DNA of 64,000 nt from an archaeon (GTDB lineage: Archaea > AGJL01 > Methanococci > Methanococcales > Methanocaldococcaceae). The notes beneath the pieces were generated by a model, which was given only the letters and a program-made list of their open reading frames with translations, ran no database searches and was not told where the DNA came from. The stretch is taken from positions 21,836 to 85,835 of the forward strand of contig JAJRSC010000015.1 in the NCBI GenBank assembly GCA_024278985.1, in the 5' to 3' direction. This document shows, in pieces, positions 1 to 10,160 of this stretch (positions within the stretch are counted from its first letter, which is position 1; the number at the start of each line of letters is the position of its first letter). The position numbers and the translations under genes were made by a program.

Positions 1-595
1 CTATAATTTTTATATTATGTTCTTTTGCTAACAATAGTGCATTATATGTTGGTGGAGCTTTTGAAATAATAACTGGAATATTTGAATTAATAACTTTATT
101 TATTATTTCTGAGTTTATTCTACCACTAAATCTTAAAATACTATTTCCAAGATTTAAATCATTTTTTACGGCAAAGCCTACAACCTTATCTATAGCATTA
201 TGTCTTCCAATATCTTCAACCATAAAAATTTTGTTATCTATAAACAACACTGCCCAATGAAAAGCACCAGTTAATTTCCAATATTTAGGTTGTACCTTAT
301 AATTAATAGCCCTTTTAATGTCAATATTATAGTTTTTTTTAAGGTTTAATTTTCCTTCTTCCCCATAAATATATATATTATCTCCAGATATCTTAACATC
401 ATCAACTCTTTTTAATAAACCTTCACTTATACTATATCCATAACCAAACTCTTCTAAGTTATTTGGGGATAAAGTAATTTTCCTAACAAATTTATCATTA
501 ATATATATATTTATATTTTTTTCTTCAGCAATATAATCTTTAGTTTCTATTATTTGATTATTTACAACTTTTTTTATAACTACTTCTCTTATCAT
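1..595 (-). CDS. fdhD: FdhD-family formate dehydrogenase accessory protein (C-terminus beyond window)
   Basis: FdhD moves sulfur from IscS to the molybdenum/tungsten cofactor of formate dehydrogenase. The first 198 residues are visible; the gene runs off the left edge. Family motifs are present: TGAFH (109-113), EDIGRHNAIDKV (127-138), SGRINSEI (157-164) and SKAPPT (178-183). Start is ATG at 595. The paired cysteines (CxxC) that carry sulfur in E. coli FdhD, expected just before the TGAFH block, are absent, and there is no cysteine at all in the visible part. Divergent from the thermosome gene. Family assignment is firm; sulfurtransferase activity is uncertain. Confidence 0.88.
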   Translation of the reverse strand, partial: MIREVVIKKVVNNQIIETKDYIAEEKNINIYINDKFVRKITLSPNNLEEFGYGYSISEGLLKRVDDVKISGDNIYIYGEEGKLNLKKNYNIDIKRAINYKVQPKYWKLTGAFHWAVLFIDNKIFMVEDIGRHNAIDKVVGFAVKNDLNLGNSILRFSGRINSEIINKVINSNIPVIISKAPPTYNALLLAKEHNIKII

Positions 596-677
596 TATTT
601 CACGCTTAAATTAACTTATAATACTATTTTCTAAAACCTTTTTCTGTGTATTTATGTGTCATAAATAAACACAAAAC

Positions 678-743
678 CGTAAAATATATATAGAATATCT
701 ACAACATAATTATACCGAAGAAAGAGACAAAGAAAAAGGTGAT
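678..743 (+). promoter_or_regulatory. Thermosome promoter and ribosome binding site
   Basis: A BRE-like stretch and TATA box lie at about 678-692 (core ATATATA at 685-691). A strong Shine-Dalgarno AAGGTGAT sits at 736-743, six bases before the ATG at 749. The upstream fdhD gene is divergent, so this is the gene's own promoter. Confidence 0.6.
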
Positions 744-748
744 AAAAG

Positions 749-2382
749 ATGGCAATGGCAGGAGCACCAATAGTAGTTTTACCACAAAACGTTAAAAGAT
801 ACGTAGGAAAAGACGCTCAAAGAATGAATATCTTAGCAGGTAGAATAATCGCTGAAACTGTTAGAACTACCTTAGGACCAAAAGGAATGGACAAAATGTT
901 AGTAGATGAATTAGGAGACATTATTGTAACTAACGATGGAGTTACAATATTAAAAGAAATGAGTGTTGAACATCCAGCTGCTAAAATGTTAATTGAAGTT
1001 GCTAAAACCCAAGAAAAAGAAGTTGGAGATGGAACAACTACCGCAGTAGTTATTGCTGGAGAATTATTAAAACAAGCTGAAGAATTATTAGACCAAAATA
1101 TCCACCCAACTGTAATAATAAATGGATTTGAATTAGCAAGAAATAAAGCAATTGAAGAAGTTAAAAACATTGCTAAAGAAATAAAAGCTGATGACAAAGA
1201 AATGTTAAAGAAAATTGCAATGACTTCAATTACTGGTAAAGGTGCAGAAAAAGCAAGAGAAAAATTAGCTGATATTGTTGTTGAAGCTGTTACCTCTGTT
1301 GTTGATGAAGAAACTGGAAAAGTTGATAAAGATTTAATAAAAGTTGAGAAAAAAGAAGGAGCTCCAATTGAAGAAACAACTTTAATAAGAGGAGTAGTTA
1401 TTGACAAAGAAAGAGTACATCCAGAAATGCCAAAAAGAGTAGAAAATGCTAAGATTGCATTGTTAAACTGTCCAATTGAAGTTAAAGAAACTGAAACTGA
1501 TGCTGAAATAAGAATAACTGACCCTGCTAAGTTAATGGAATTCATTGAACAAGAAGAAAAAATGATTAAAGATATGGTTGAAAAAATAGCCTATACTGGG
1601 GCTAATGTTGTATTCTGTCAAAAAGGAATTGATGACTTAGCACAATACTACTTAGCTAGAAAGGAATCTTAGCAGTTAGAAGAGTTAAAAAATCAGATAT
1701 GGAAAAATTAGCTAAAGCTACTGGTGCAAGAATAGTAACTAAAATTGATGACTTAACTGCTGAAGATTTAGGAGAAGCTGGATTAGTCGAAGAGAGAAAA
1801 GTTGCTGGAGACGCAATGATATTTGTTGAAGAATGTAAACATCCAAAAGCAGTTACAATATTAGCAAGAGGAGCAACTGAACACGTTGTTGAAGAAGTTG
1901 CAAGAGCTATTGATGACGCTATTGGAGTCGTTAAATGTGCATTAGAAGATGGAAGAATTGTAGCTGGTGGAGGAGCAGCTGAAATAGAATTAGCTAAAAG
2001 ATTAAGAAAATATGCTGAAAGTGTTGCAGGAAAAGAACAATTAGCAGTTAAAGCATTTGCAGATGCTTTAGAAGTAATTCCAAGAACATTAGCAGAAAAC
2101 TCTGGATTAGACCCAATCGACATGTTAGTTAAATTAAGAGCTAAACATGAAGAAGAAGGCGGAGAAACTTATGGATTAGATGTCTTCAGTGGAGACGTTG
2201 TTGACATGTTTGAAAAAGGAGTAGTCTAACCATTAAAAGTTAAAACACATGCAATCGATTCCGCAACTGAAGCATCTATAATGTTGTTAAGAATTGACGA
2301 TGTCATAGCAGCAGAAAAATCAGATTCAGATAAAGGAAAAGGAGGAGAAGGCTCAGACATGGGCGGAGATGAAGAATTCTAA
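749..2382 (+). pseudogene. thsA: Thermosome (group II chaperonin) subunit, reading frame broken twice
   Basis: Cytosolic ATP-dependent protein-folding chaperonin. Family motifs [10 protein letters not shown] (40-49), TNDGVTIL (61-68) and GDGTTT (93-98) are present, and the C-terminus ends in the usual Gly/Glu/Asp-rich tail. The frame is broken at two places. One A appears lost near 1660-1662, where [10 protein letters not shown] is expected; the second part continues in another frame. At 2227-2229 a TAA stands where Glu is expected (GVV-E-PLKVKT), and the tail continues in frame to a stop at 2380-2382. Repairing both gives 544 residues, the normal length, with conserved sequence on both sides. 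A thermosome is considered indispensable, so sequence error is more likely than decay. Confidence 0.9.
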
Positions 2383-2399
2383 TCTCCTAAACTCTTAAA

Positions 2400-2422
2400 A
2401 TTTTATTTTTTTATTATTTTAT
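2400..2422 (+). terminator. T-rich terminator after the thermosome gene
   Basis: A run of mostly T begins about 20 bases after the thermosome stop codon, in the 42-base gap between two convergent genes. T-rich tracts are typical archaeal termination signals. No stem-loop was seen. Confidence 0.4.
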
Positions 2423-2424
2423 AT

Positions 2425-3084
2425 TTATAAATTTTTATATTTGATATCTTTTATATAAATTTTAATTTCATAATTTTTTATAACTTCTTTGTAGGTATTA
2501 ATAGATTTTTTTACTGTCTCTTTAATATTTCCTTCTAAATTTGAAGTAGATACTTTTAGATTTTTTAATTCATAAATCAAATAACCCTCTGTTATATTTT
2601 TTGGAACTTTAAATATTAATAACCCAGTATAGGAAGTATAAGGTCTTAAATTTACCATTGTTAAACTATTTTCAACATCTAAATAATCCTCAGGATAATA
2701 TTTATTTCCACTATTATCTATAAAATAAAAATCTAAATTACTTACAAATAAAGGATAATTTCTATTATTATTAATTTCCAATTTTATAACTAAATAGGAT
2801 AAAGAATTATTTTCTATTTTTTTTGTTCCTAAGCTCCCTTTTATCTCATCAGTTTTATAAACATCAATTACCTTAATAGTTAGGTTATGAATAACTACAG
2901 GTTTTTCTTGTGTTGTATTTACTACTATAGGCTTTTGAGTTATTATAGATAATAACCCATCATTAGTATTATTTTTATTATCTTCATCTCCAAGAAAAGA
3001 GTTTATAAAATTAATTAGAGTGGCTCCTGAGAAGATTAATAAAATAAATAATACTAATAAATAAATTAATGTTCTGATTCCCAT
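2425..3084 (-). CDS. Membrane-anchored extracytoplasmic protein, DUF4352-like
   Basis: 219 residues with one hydrophobic segment at about 5-27, then a low-complexity Asn/Asp linker (about 32-45) and a beta-rich domain to the end. The domain contains a segment about the protein's effect on extended residues ([19 protein letters not shown]), resembling the telomeric-repeat-factor-like DUF4352 fold found in secreted prokaryotic proteins. Topology suggests an N-terminal anchor with the domain outside the cell. The start overlaps the end of ndk by 19 bases, so the two are probably co-transcribed. Function unknown; the DUF4352 link is a pattern-level guess. Confidence 0.65.
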   Translation of the reverse strand: MGIRTLIYLLVLFILLIFSGATLINFINSFLGDEDNKNNTNDGLLSIITQKPIVVNTTQEKPVVIHNLTIKVIDVYKTDEIKGSLGTKKIENNSLSYLVIKLEINNNRNYPLFVSNLDFYFIDNSGNKYYPEDYLDVENSLTMVNLRPYTSYTGLLIFKVPKNITEGYLIYELKNLKVSTSNLEGNIKETVKKSINTYKEVIKNYEIKIYIKDIKYKNL

Positions 3085-3491
3085 ACATCATCCCCAAAGA
3101 ATAATTTAATCTCCCTCTCTGCACTTTTTTTGGAATCAGAAGCATGAATAATATTTTCTGGTAGTTTTGTACCAAAATCTCCTCTTATAGTTCCTGGGTC
3201 TGCCTCAGTTGGGTCAGTCATCCCTATCATTTTTCTAACTACTGAAATAGCATTTTCCCCTTCAATAACCATTAAAACTATTCTCCCAGAAGTTATAAAA
3301 TTAATTAAATCCTCAAAAAAATCTTTTCCTTTATGTTCTTCATAGTATTTTTCGGCAAGTTCTCTATTTAATCTAACCATTTTCATAGCTATAATATCAA
3401 GCCCTTTATTTTCGAATCTTTCTATTATTTTTCCTATTAGTTTTCTTTTAACAGCATCTGGTTTTATAGCAACAAAAGTTTTTTCCTTCAT
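3066..3491 (-). CDS. ndk: Nucleoside diphosphate kinase
   Basis: Transfers the gamma phosphate of NTPs to NDPs through a phosphohistidine, balancing nucleotide pools. The 141 residues match the family's usual length. The N-terminal [13 protein letters not shown] and the active-site NIIHASDS motif, with His116 as the phosphorylated residue, are clear. Start ATG at 3491 follows a GGGGGATAG-like ribosome site. Overlaps the downstream membrane-anchored protein, forming a short operon. Confidence 0.97.
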   Translation of the reverse strand: MKEKTFVAIKPDAVKRKLIGKIIERFENKGLDIIAMKMVRLNRELAEKYYEEHKGKDFFEDLINFITSGRIVLMVIEGENAISVVRKMIGMTDPTEADPGTIRGDFGTKLPENIIHASDSKKSAEREIKLFFGDDVWESEH

Positions 3492-3502
3492 ATCTATCCC
3501 CC

Positions 3503-4663
3503 TTATATAAGATTAATAAATTTACCTAAACAGTAAAATACTCCTATAGATGCTCCAATATTAGATAATGTGGCAACCAATAAAATTCTAAATAAATTAT
3601 TATTTAGAAGTTCTTTTAATGAATTTGTATTTATAAAATTAATTATATCCTCTTCATTGATTTCTCTAAATTTTAACTCTATTAATCCTGTTACAGTTCC
3701 TACAGCAGCAAATGGTAATGGGATAAGAGTAGTTATTGGAGCTGATAAAAAAGCAACTAATGCAGTTAATGGTTTTCCCCTTGCTAATATTACTCCCAAA
3801 CTTGCAAGTCCTCCAGTTAATAGTATCCAATTTATTGTTAATAACTTTAAAATATCTGGATTGTTTATAGAATAAAATATTATATAACCTAAAATTCCAA
3901 ATATTGCAATGGTTAATAAATAGCTAAATATCTTTCCAATTTTAAATTTCTTTTTTTTAACTTTTAATAATTCATATATATCATAATCATAACCATCCTT
4001 TAATTTCTCTAAATAGTTTATGATTCCTTTAACATGCCCTGCTCCTACAACAACAACTAAAGAGTTTTTAACTTTACTCAACTCAAAAATCTTTTTTGCC
4101 ATATATCTATCTCTTTCATTAACTAAAACCCTAAACATTGTTGGAGACATATCTTTAAGTAATGAAATAAATTTTTCTGGATTTTTAATCATTTTATTTA
4201 TATCCTCTTCAGAAACTTCAATTTCTTCAGCATTTAAAATTTCATAAAATAGTTTTAATTTTTCTTTTAGAGACATTTCATTTAATAATCTTGACAATGT
4301 TATATTAATATCTCTATCTATTAGATATATAGGAATTGATAAAGAAGAAGCCATATCTATAGCAGTTTTCATTTCTTCTCCAGGTTTAATTCCAAAACTT
4401 TCTCCAATCTTTTTTTGAGAACTTGCCAATATAATGTAAATTAAAAATTTTGTAAAATCTCCTGTTTTTAAAACTTGTTTAATATCTATCTTTTTTTCTC
4501 ATGAAATTAATGATAAAAATCTTTTTTCATCTAATTCAACTGCTACTCCTTCTGGATTAACTTGATTAATAATATTTTTAACCTCTTCAATACTATCTTT
4601 AGAAATATGTGCAGTTCCTACTAAATAAATCTTACAATTGTTTATTTCAATTTCCTTTATCAT
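3503..4663 (-). pseudogene. traB: TraB/PrgY-family membrane protein with an in-frame TGA
   Basis: Archaeal TraB-domain protein, named after enterococcal pheromone shutdown proteins; the archaeal function is unknown. The full frame starts at ATG 4663, overlapping the truD stop by 4 bases (ATGA). The N-terminal part includes GTAHISKDS and AVELDEKRF. A TGA at 4499-4501 then interrupts the frame, which reopens directly (EKKIDIKQVL) and runs to 3503. The distal part has KPGEEM, VVGAGHVKGI and four to five C-terminal membrane segments. Repaired length is 386 residues, as expected. A single G-to-T change (GGA to TGA) would explain the stop. Selenocysteine is not known in this family. Confidence 0.8.
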
Positions 4664-5823
4664 AAAAATGCCCTCTTTATAATTATTGTTGCATAACTTC
4701 CTTTATTTAATTGAAAATTTAATTTTAGTTTATATTTATTTTTATTTAATTCATCTTCTTCAAAATTACCTACTTTTAAATTTTTTGGAATATTTAATAT
4801 ATTTCTTTCTGAATATATAAATCTTCCTATTATATTTAATTTATTTAGCTCTTCCATTCTTATATTCTCCTTTTTTAGAATTTTATTAATTATTTTTAGT
4901 TCATCATCATTATATTTTCCATCTGGAGAAATTGTAGGAAATTTTTTATTTTTAAGTTCTAAAAATATATCATCATCTATATTTAGATAGAACATTAATT
5001 CTCCACATTCATATTTATAATAAACCCTATCTTCTTTAGGAATATATTTATATAAAAACTCTTTTACACATTCATTCCACAAATAACTTTGATAAGCTGA
5101 GACAAATATTTTTTTTAATCTATTATCAACATATTTTAAAGCTTTTTTATAGTCATTACTCTTTTTTAGTTCTCTTACAATATTTACAAACATCTTAGCT
5201 TTTATGTTATTGTCCTCTATATACTTCCAAATTTTGCTCCAATCTCCCCAATGTTGATTTATAAATCTTTTTAAATCTTTGATTTTCTTTTTTTCTGATT
5301 TTTTATATTTTGTTAATAAAATTTTTATAGCTTCTTCATAATTTCCTTTTATAATCTCCTTAGCAATAAATTTTTTGTTAAATACACTTCCAAATCTTTG
5401 ACTATCAAAGTAGTTAGGAGCTCCTAAATAAAGATTTCTTAAATTTTCTTTTATTCTTTCAATATCTTCCTTTTTAATATCTCTAACAGTTATTTCAAAT
5501 TTATTTCCTTCTAAATCTCCTAATAATAGAAATTTACTTTCACCTATATGTTTAACTTTTAAATTTTTCTCATCCAACTCTAATATCCCATACTTTTTTG
5601 GAATAGATATATATTGAGTGGTTATAGCATGTCTATCTTTTAACCCACAGTAACCAATATCTTTAAGAGGAATTTTAAATTTCTTAGATATATATGAAAA
5701 AGCTTTTAAACTTTCAATATTTCTTTTAGTTAATTTATATAAATAACATTTATTTCCTTTAATCTTTTCAAAATCAACAATCTCCTCCACAATAAAATCC
5801 TCTGGTTTCATTCTTAACTTCAT
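4660..5823 (-). CDS. truD: tRNA pseudouridine(13) synthase TruD
   Basis: Isomerises uridine to pseudouridine at tRNA position 13. 387 residues, typical of the archaeal family. Motif GLKDRHA (60-66) carries the catalytic Asp63; NYFDSQRFG near 137-145 and AYQSYLWNE are further family motifs. The stop overlaps the traB start by 4 bases, so the two genes are translationally coupled. Start ATG 5823 lies in the short gap divergent from the nucleoside kinase. Confidence 0.95.
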   Translation of the reverse strand: MKLRMKPEDFIVEEIVDFEKIKGNKCYLYKLTKRNIESLKAFSYISKKFKIPLKDIGYCGLKDRHAITTQYISIPKKYGILELDEKNLKVKHIGESKFLLLGDLEGNKFEITVRDIKKEDIERIKENLRNLYLGAPNYFDSQRFGSVFNKKFIAKEIIKGNYEEAIKILLTKYKKSEKKKIKDLKRFINQHWGDWSKIWKYIEDNNIKAKMFVNIVRELKKSNDYKKALKYVDNRLKKIFVSAYQSYLWNECVKEFLYKYIPKEDRVYYKYECGELMFYLNIDDDIFLELKNKKFPTISPDGKYNDDELKIINKILKKENIRMEELNKLNIIGRFIYSERNILNIPKNLKVGNFEEDELNKNKYKLKLNFQLNKGSYATIIIKRAFL

Positions 5824-5856
5824 AATAATTCACCAATTATTTAGGGGGGTTAAGTT

Positions 5857-6747
5857 ATGATTTCTGTTGTAGGCCATACTGCTGTAGATCATATATTTAA
5901 TATTGAGAAATTCCCAGAGCCAAATACATCCATTCAAATACCAACAGTTAAAAAATATTTTGGTGGAGCTGCTGCAAATGTCTCAGTTGCTATAAAAAAA
6001 CTTGGTTATAATTCTGAACTTATATCATGTGTTGGGTATGACTTTGAATTCTTAAATTATGAAAGTTATTTAAAAAATATTGGTGTAAATATTTCTAAGT
6101 TGTATTACTCTACTGAAGAGGAAACTCCTAAGGCATGGATATTTACTGATAAAGATAACAATCAAATGACATTCTTCTTATGGGGAGCCTCTAAGCACTT
6201 TAAAGATTTAAGTCCAGAATTGCCAGATGGAGAAATTATTCATATAGCTACAGGTGACCCTGAATATAACCTGAAAGTAGCCAAAAATAAAAAGGCTATT
6301 ATCTCCTTTGACCCAGGACAGGATTTACCTCAATATAGTAAAGATACTTTATTTAATATTATAAAAAATACTAACTTTTTATTTTTTAATAATTATGAAT
6401 TTGAGAAAGCCAGTAAATTATTAAATTTTGATATTAAAGATTATTTAAAATATGTTGATGCCCTTATAATTACTTATGGTAAAGAAGGAAGTAAAATATA
6501 TACAAAGGATAATATCATAAATATCCCATGCATAAAATCCAATGCTACTATTGACCCTACTGGAGCAGGAGATGCATATAGAGCTGGTTTTTTAGTTGGT
6601 TATCTTAAGTATAAAGATTTTTATAAAGCTGGATTATTGGGTTCAGCTGTTGCTTCTTTTGTTGTTGAAAAAAAAGGATGCCAAACTAATTTACCAACTT
6701 TTGATATGGTTTTAGAAAGATTAAAAAATAATGGTTATCAATTATAG
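5857..6747 (+). CDS. PfkB-family nucleoside kinase
   Basis: Ribokinase-family sugar/nucleoside kinase of 296 residues. The N-terminal FGGAAANV (35-42) is the substrate-binding glycine motif, and DPTGAGDAYRAGF near 233-245 holds the anion hole and catalytic base Asp239. It closely resembles the M. jannaschii broad-specificity nucleoside kinase (MJ0406, from memory), also next to nadA. Followed by nadA after 9 bases, beginning a plus-strand run of six genes. Ribosome site GGGGGGTTA precedes the ATG. Confidence 0.88.
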   Translation: MISVVGHTAVDHIFNIEKFPEPNTSIQIPTVKKYFGGAAANVSVAIKKLGYNSELISCVGYDFEFLNYESYLKNIGVNISKLYYSTEEETPKAWIFTDKDNNQMTFFLWGASKHFKDLSPELPDGEIIHIATGDPEYNLKVAKNKKAIISFDPGQDLPQYSKDTLFNIIKNTNFLFFNNYEFEKASKLLNFDIKDYLKYVDALIITYGKEGSKIYTKDNIINIPCIKSNATIDPTGAGDAYRAGFLVGYLKYKDFYKAGLLGSAVASFVVEKKGCQTNLPTFDMVLERLKNNGYQL

Positions 6748-6756
6748 GTGGATAGA

Positions 6757-7673
6757 ATGGGAATAATTAGAGAAATAAAAAACTAAAAGAAGAAAAAAAT
6801 GCTATTATTTTAGCCCATAATTATCAACCTTATGAAATTCAGAGAATTGCTGATTTTCTTGGAGATTCTTTAGAACTTTGTATTAAAGCAAAAGAAACTG
6901 ATGCAGATATTATAGTTTTCTGTGGAGTAGATTTTATGGCTGAAACTGCTAAAGTGATTAACCCAGATAAAAAAGTTTTACTTCCAGAGGTTAAAGATAC
7001 TCAATGTCCAATGGCTCATCAACTACCAAAAGAAATTATTATTGAATATAAAAAAAGATATAATAATGCTCCATTGGTTGTATATGTCAATACTACTGCT
7101 GAAACAAAAGCAATGGCTGATATTGTATGTACTTCTGCAAATGCTTTAAAAGTTGTTGAAAGTTTAGAGGAAGATGTTATTTTATTTGGTCCAGATAAAA
7201 ATCTGGCATATTATGTACAAAAAAATACAGATAAAAAGGTTATTCCTATTCCAAAAGATGGAGGTTGTTATGTGCATCAACTTATTACTATTGAGGATGT
7301 AAAAAAAGTAAAAGAAAAATATCCTGATGCTATTTTATTGGTACATCCAGAATGTAATCCAGAAATACAAGATGAAGCTGACTATATATTAAGTACCAGT
7401 GGTATGGTTAAAAAAGTTATTGAAGAGGAAGGAATTTATATTATTGGAACAGAAGTAGGTTTAATAGATAGGATAAAATATGAAATTGAAAAGAAAGGTT
7501 TAGATAATAGAGAATTAATTCCTCTAAATGAAAATGCAATATGTAAAGAAATGAAACAAATTACTTTAGAAAAGCTTTATAGAGCATTAAAAGAAGAGAT
7601 ATATGAAGTTGTTCTAAGTGATGAAATTATTGAGAAGGCAAAAAAACCAATTGAGAAAATGCTGAAATTATGA
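6757..7673 (+). pseudogene. nadA: Quinolinate synthase NadA, frameshifted near its start
   Basis: Condenses iminoaspartate with dihydroxyacetone phosphate to quinolinate, the first ring step of NAD synthesis, using a [4Fe-4S] cluster. ATG at 6757 follows a GGTGG ribosome site, but after MGIREIK the frame hits a stop at 6784. One A seems lost in the A-run 6777-6782, since the shifted frame reads LKEEKNAIILAHNYQP, the family N-terminus. The intact remainder holds the three cluster cysteines in DIVCTSANA, HPECNPEI and NAICKEM. Repaired length is 305 residues. Overlaps mptD by 4 bases. Sequence error is the likely cause. Confidence 0.9.
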
Positions 7674-8038
7674 GAATTGAAGAAAATGAAATTTTTAACA
7701 AATATTTTAAAAATCTTTCAGATAAGGAGAGGGCTATTTTTGAGGGAGGAATTAGTTTAGGGGCGTTATTCCACCAATTTGTAGGAACTCCTGTAAATAA
7801 AAAGAGTAAGGAAAGTTTAGAGAAAGCTATTGAAGAGAGTATAAAAAACCAGCCATTTGTTGAAGATGTAAGAGTTAATATAAAGAATGTAGAAGAAAAA
7901 TATAAGTCATTAAGTGGAGATATGTTATATGTTGAACTAACTATAAAAGTTAATAAAATTAGAGTATATTTTAAATTAGAATATATTAAAGAGTTGGACT
8001 ACCCTTTAATGTATATTGAAAAAATTGAAAAACTTTAA
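7670..8038 (+). CDS. mptD: Archaeal dihydroneopterin aldolase MptD
   Basis: 122 residues of the archaeal COG2098 family, which splits 7,8-dihydroneopterin to 6-hydroxymethyl-dihydropterin during tetrahydromethanopterin synthesis. It is unrelated to bacterial FolB. Conserved blocks include FEGGISLGALFHQFVGTPV and a C-terminal PLMYIEKI. ATG overlaps the nadA stop by 4 bases. From memory M. jannaschii has the same order (kinase, nadA, mptD), supporting the call. Confidence 0.85.
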   Translation: MRIEENEIFNKYFKNLSDKERAIFEGGISLGALFHQFVGTPVNKKSKESLEKAIEESIKNQPFVEDVRVNIKNVEEKYKSLSGDMLYVELTIKVNKIRVYFKLEYIKELDYPLMYIEKIEKL

Positions 8039-8052
8039 TTAGGTAGATAATA

Positions 8053-10158
8053 ATGAAGAAATTAATGTTTTTATTAATTTTATTTTCTTTACCTTATGTT
8101 TTTTCAGAAAGTTTAGAGTATAAATATATCTCTACTATCCCAATTGAGTTAATAAAGTTATCAGATATAAAAAGTATTGATGAATTAAACAAAATATTAG
8201 ATAATAACAATACATTAACTATTTTATGCTTAGACAAATTAGATAAAAATACAAGATATTTATTAACATACTTAGGTGTTAAAGAATATACTCCTTCAAA
8301 AATTCCAGATTTATATAACTATACCTTAGTAACTGATAAAATACTATTATATAAAAAATATACTGTTTATAGAGATGAAGATGGGATTTATATTTTCAAT
8401 CCTCCTGTTAATGTTAATCATTCTAAATTTGAATTTATCAAACCATATATAATAAAAGTGCCTAATCCAAAGTATATTCCTAACTTTGATGGTTATGTTT
8501 TAATAAATAATGGAACATTTATTCTATATCCAAAAAAATATGTTATTAGAAGAGCAGATGGAAGTTATATTTTTATTCCTCCAAAAAATAAAAGTGATGA
8601 GTATAGGGTTATATATACATTTAACAAACCCCCAACAATGATTCCTGAAACATATAATTATACATTTGTAGATAATAAAGGAATCTTTATAATTTATCCA
8701 AAAAAGTACTACATAAGAAATAAAGATGGAATTTATATTTTTTATCCTCCTGTCAATGTTAGTAAGAAAACAGTATATAAAATCTCCTATCCAAAAATAT
8801 CTGATGGTGTTTATGAGATAAGAAAAAATAAGCTTTTATTTTTGTATGATACAAATCTTAACAATATTAAAACATTAAATATTATTGGGAAATATATAGC
8901 TAAAAATGGAGGAGTTTTTGCATATATAAATAAGGTTCCACCATACTACAAAAATATTTTAGTTGCTGGTGTTGGAATACAGAAAATAATTCCTGATGAA
9001 AATGGAGATTATGCCATTGAAGTTGCAGGAAGAAAAATAAAAGTTGATTTATTAGATGAGGATGTTATTAAAAATAAATTAAAATCAATCAAAGCTCTAA
9101 AATCTTTAGGAATTAATGTTAGTTATATTGTAACTGGAGATGAAGGAATAAAATTAGTTCAAAAAACTGATGTTGATATAGATGAAGCTAAAGAATTGTT
9201 AAATGACTATTGGTTTAAAAAATATTACACTAACTATACCCACCTCTATTTTAATTCATATTATTCCTATTATATAAATAATGATGATATTGTTGGTTTA
9301 AGTTATTATCCACTAATATACTTAGAAAAAGCTCCTGAAACTTTTGATGAACCATATGGAGATTTATATCCTAATGTAATCCATTATAAAGGAACTGAAG
9401 ATTATGGATATTGGGAGTATGGACCAGAATCTAAAAATGAATATTATCATGAAGATAATGAGCCATTTTGGAATGATAATGAAAAGTCAGCTGAAGGTTG
9501 GTACTATGAAGGAAGATATGTAACTGATGATTCTGATTTATGGGAAAGATATAAATATTTTGAAGATTGGTATGTTAGAAACTATGCCTATTTATTAGCT
9601 AAGGGTGTTGATGGATTATTTTTATTATCCTCAGATTCTTATTTGCTTAATGTAATTTTAGGTAAAGAGGATTTAAATTCTGATAATTATAGTTATTCAT
9701 TAGATATTAACAAAAAAATTAAGTATCTTATAGTTCCAGGTAGCAAAGGATTCAATATAGTTGATAATATTCCTATTATTTATATTCCAACACTATTATG
9801 TGATTATTATGGTGTAAAAATTTTAAATATGACTTATATCCCTCCTAAAGATGAAGATTTTGGAGTTTATGTATCAAATATAATAATGTTTAAGCCAAAA
9901 TTATTGATTGAACTAAAAGAAAATGGTACTTGTATAATGGACTTTAAAAATTTAGCTGAATGGCTTACAAAGTATAAGAAAAACTTTATAATTTTTAAAA
10001 AAAGAAATGTTATATACATAAAAGATAACAAAAATGTAAAGATAACTATATTTAAAAAGAACTTTCCATATAACCTATACAATATAGAGGAATACAAAAA
10101 AGATAGTTATATGTATGTAATTGATAATCCTCCTAAATATATTTATTTAGGTGACTAA
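8053..10158 (+). CDS. Large secreted protein with internal repeats, function unknown
   Basis: 701 residues with a signal peptide (Lys2-Lys3, hydrophobic 4-17, SES cleavage region near 18-20). Three degenerate repeats in the N-terminal third share a KKY-x(4-6)-DG-x-Y-I-F-x-PP pattern, at about residues 97-117, 156-178 and 216-235. A Tyr/Trp/Asp/Glu-rich middle lies around 395-520. No catalytic motif recognised. It sits between mptD and a MinD-like ATPase with gaps of only 14 and 2 bases, so it is probably co-transcribed with the latter. Possibly a surface or envelope protein. Confidence 0.75.
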   Translation: MKKLMFLLILFSLPYVFSESLEYKYISTIPIELIKLSDIKSIDELNKILDNNNTLTILCLDKLDKNTRYLLTYLGVKEYTPSKIPDLYNYTLVTDKILLYKKYTVYRDEDGIYIFNPPVNVNHSKFEFIKPYIIKVPNPKYIPNFDGYVLINNGTFILYPKKYVIRRADGSYIFIPPKNKSDEYRVIYTFNKPPTMIPETYNYTFVDNKGIFIIYPKKYYIRNKDGIYIFYPPVNVSKKTVYKISYPKISDGVYEIRKNKLLFLYDTNLNNIKTLNIIGKYIAKNGGVFAYINKVPPYYKNILVAGVGIQKIIPDENGDYAIEVAGRKIKVDLLDEDVIKNKLKSIKALKSLGINVSYIVTGDEGIKLVQKTDVDIDEAKELLNDYWFKKYYTNYTHLYFNSYYSYYINNDDIVGLSYYPLIYLEKAPETFDEPYGDLYPNVIHYKGTEDYGYWEYGPESKNEYYHEDNEPFWNDNEKSAEGWYYEGRYVTDDSDLWERYKYFEDWYVRNYAYLLAKGVDGLFLLSSDSYLLNVILGKEDLNSDNYSYSLDINKKIKYLIVPGSKGFNIVDNIPIIYIPTLLCDYYGVKILNMTYIPPKDEDFGVYVSNIIMFKPKLLIELKENGTCIMDFKNLAEWLTKYKKNFIIFKKRNVIYIKDNKNVKITIFKKNFPYNLYNIEEYKKDSYMYVIDNPPKYIYLGD

Positions 10159-10160
10159 TA

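Noticed and set aside
817..1545. Long minus-strand frame inside the thermosome gene
   Set aside because: Shadow of a strongly biased coding region; it has no ribosome site and low-complexity Ser/Ile composition.
2227..2229. Genetic recoding of UAA
   Set aside because: Only conserved single copies show it, along with unrelated A-run frameshifts. No methanogen is known to read UAA as sense.
4499..4501. Selenocysteine at the in-frame TGA of traB
   Set aside because: TraB proteins are not known selenoproteins, the position is not a redox site, and similar single-base stops in other genes here point to sequence error.
6757..6790. Programmed frameshifting at A-runs in nadA and hisF
   Set aside because: No conserved slippery heptamer with a downstream structure, and three different genes are affected with a simple one-base loss.
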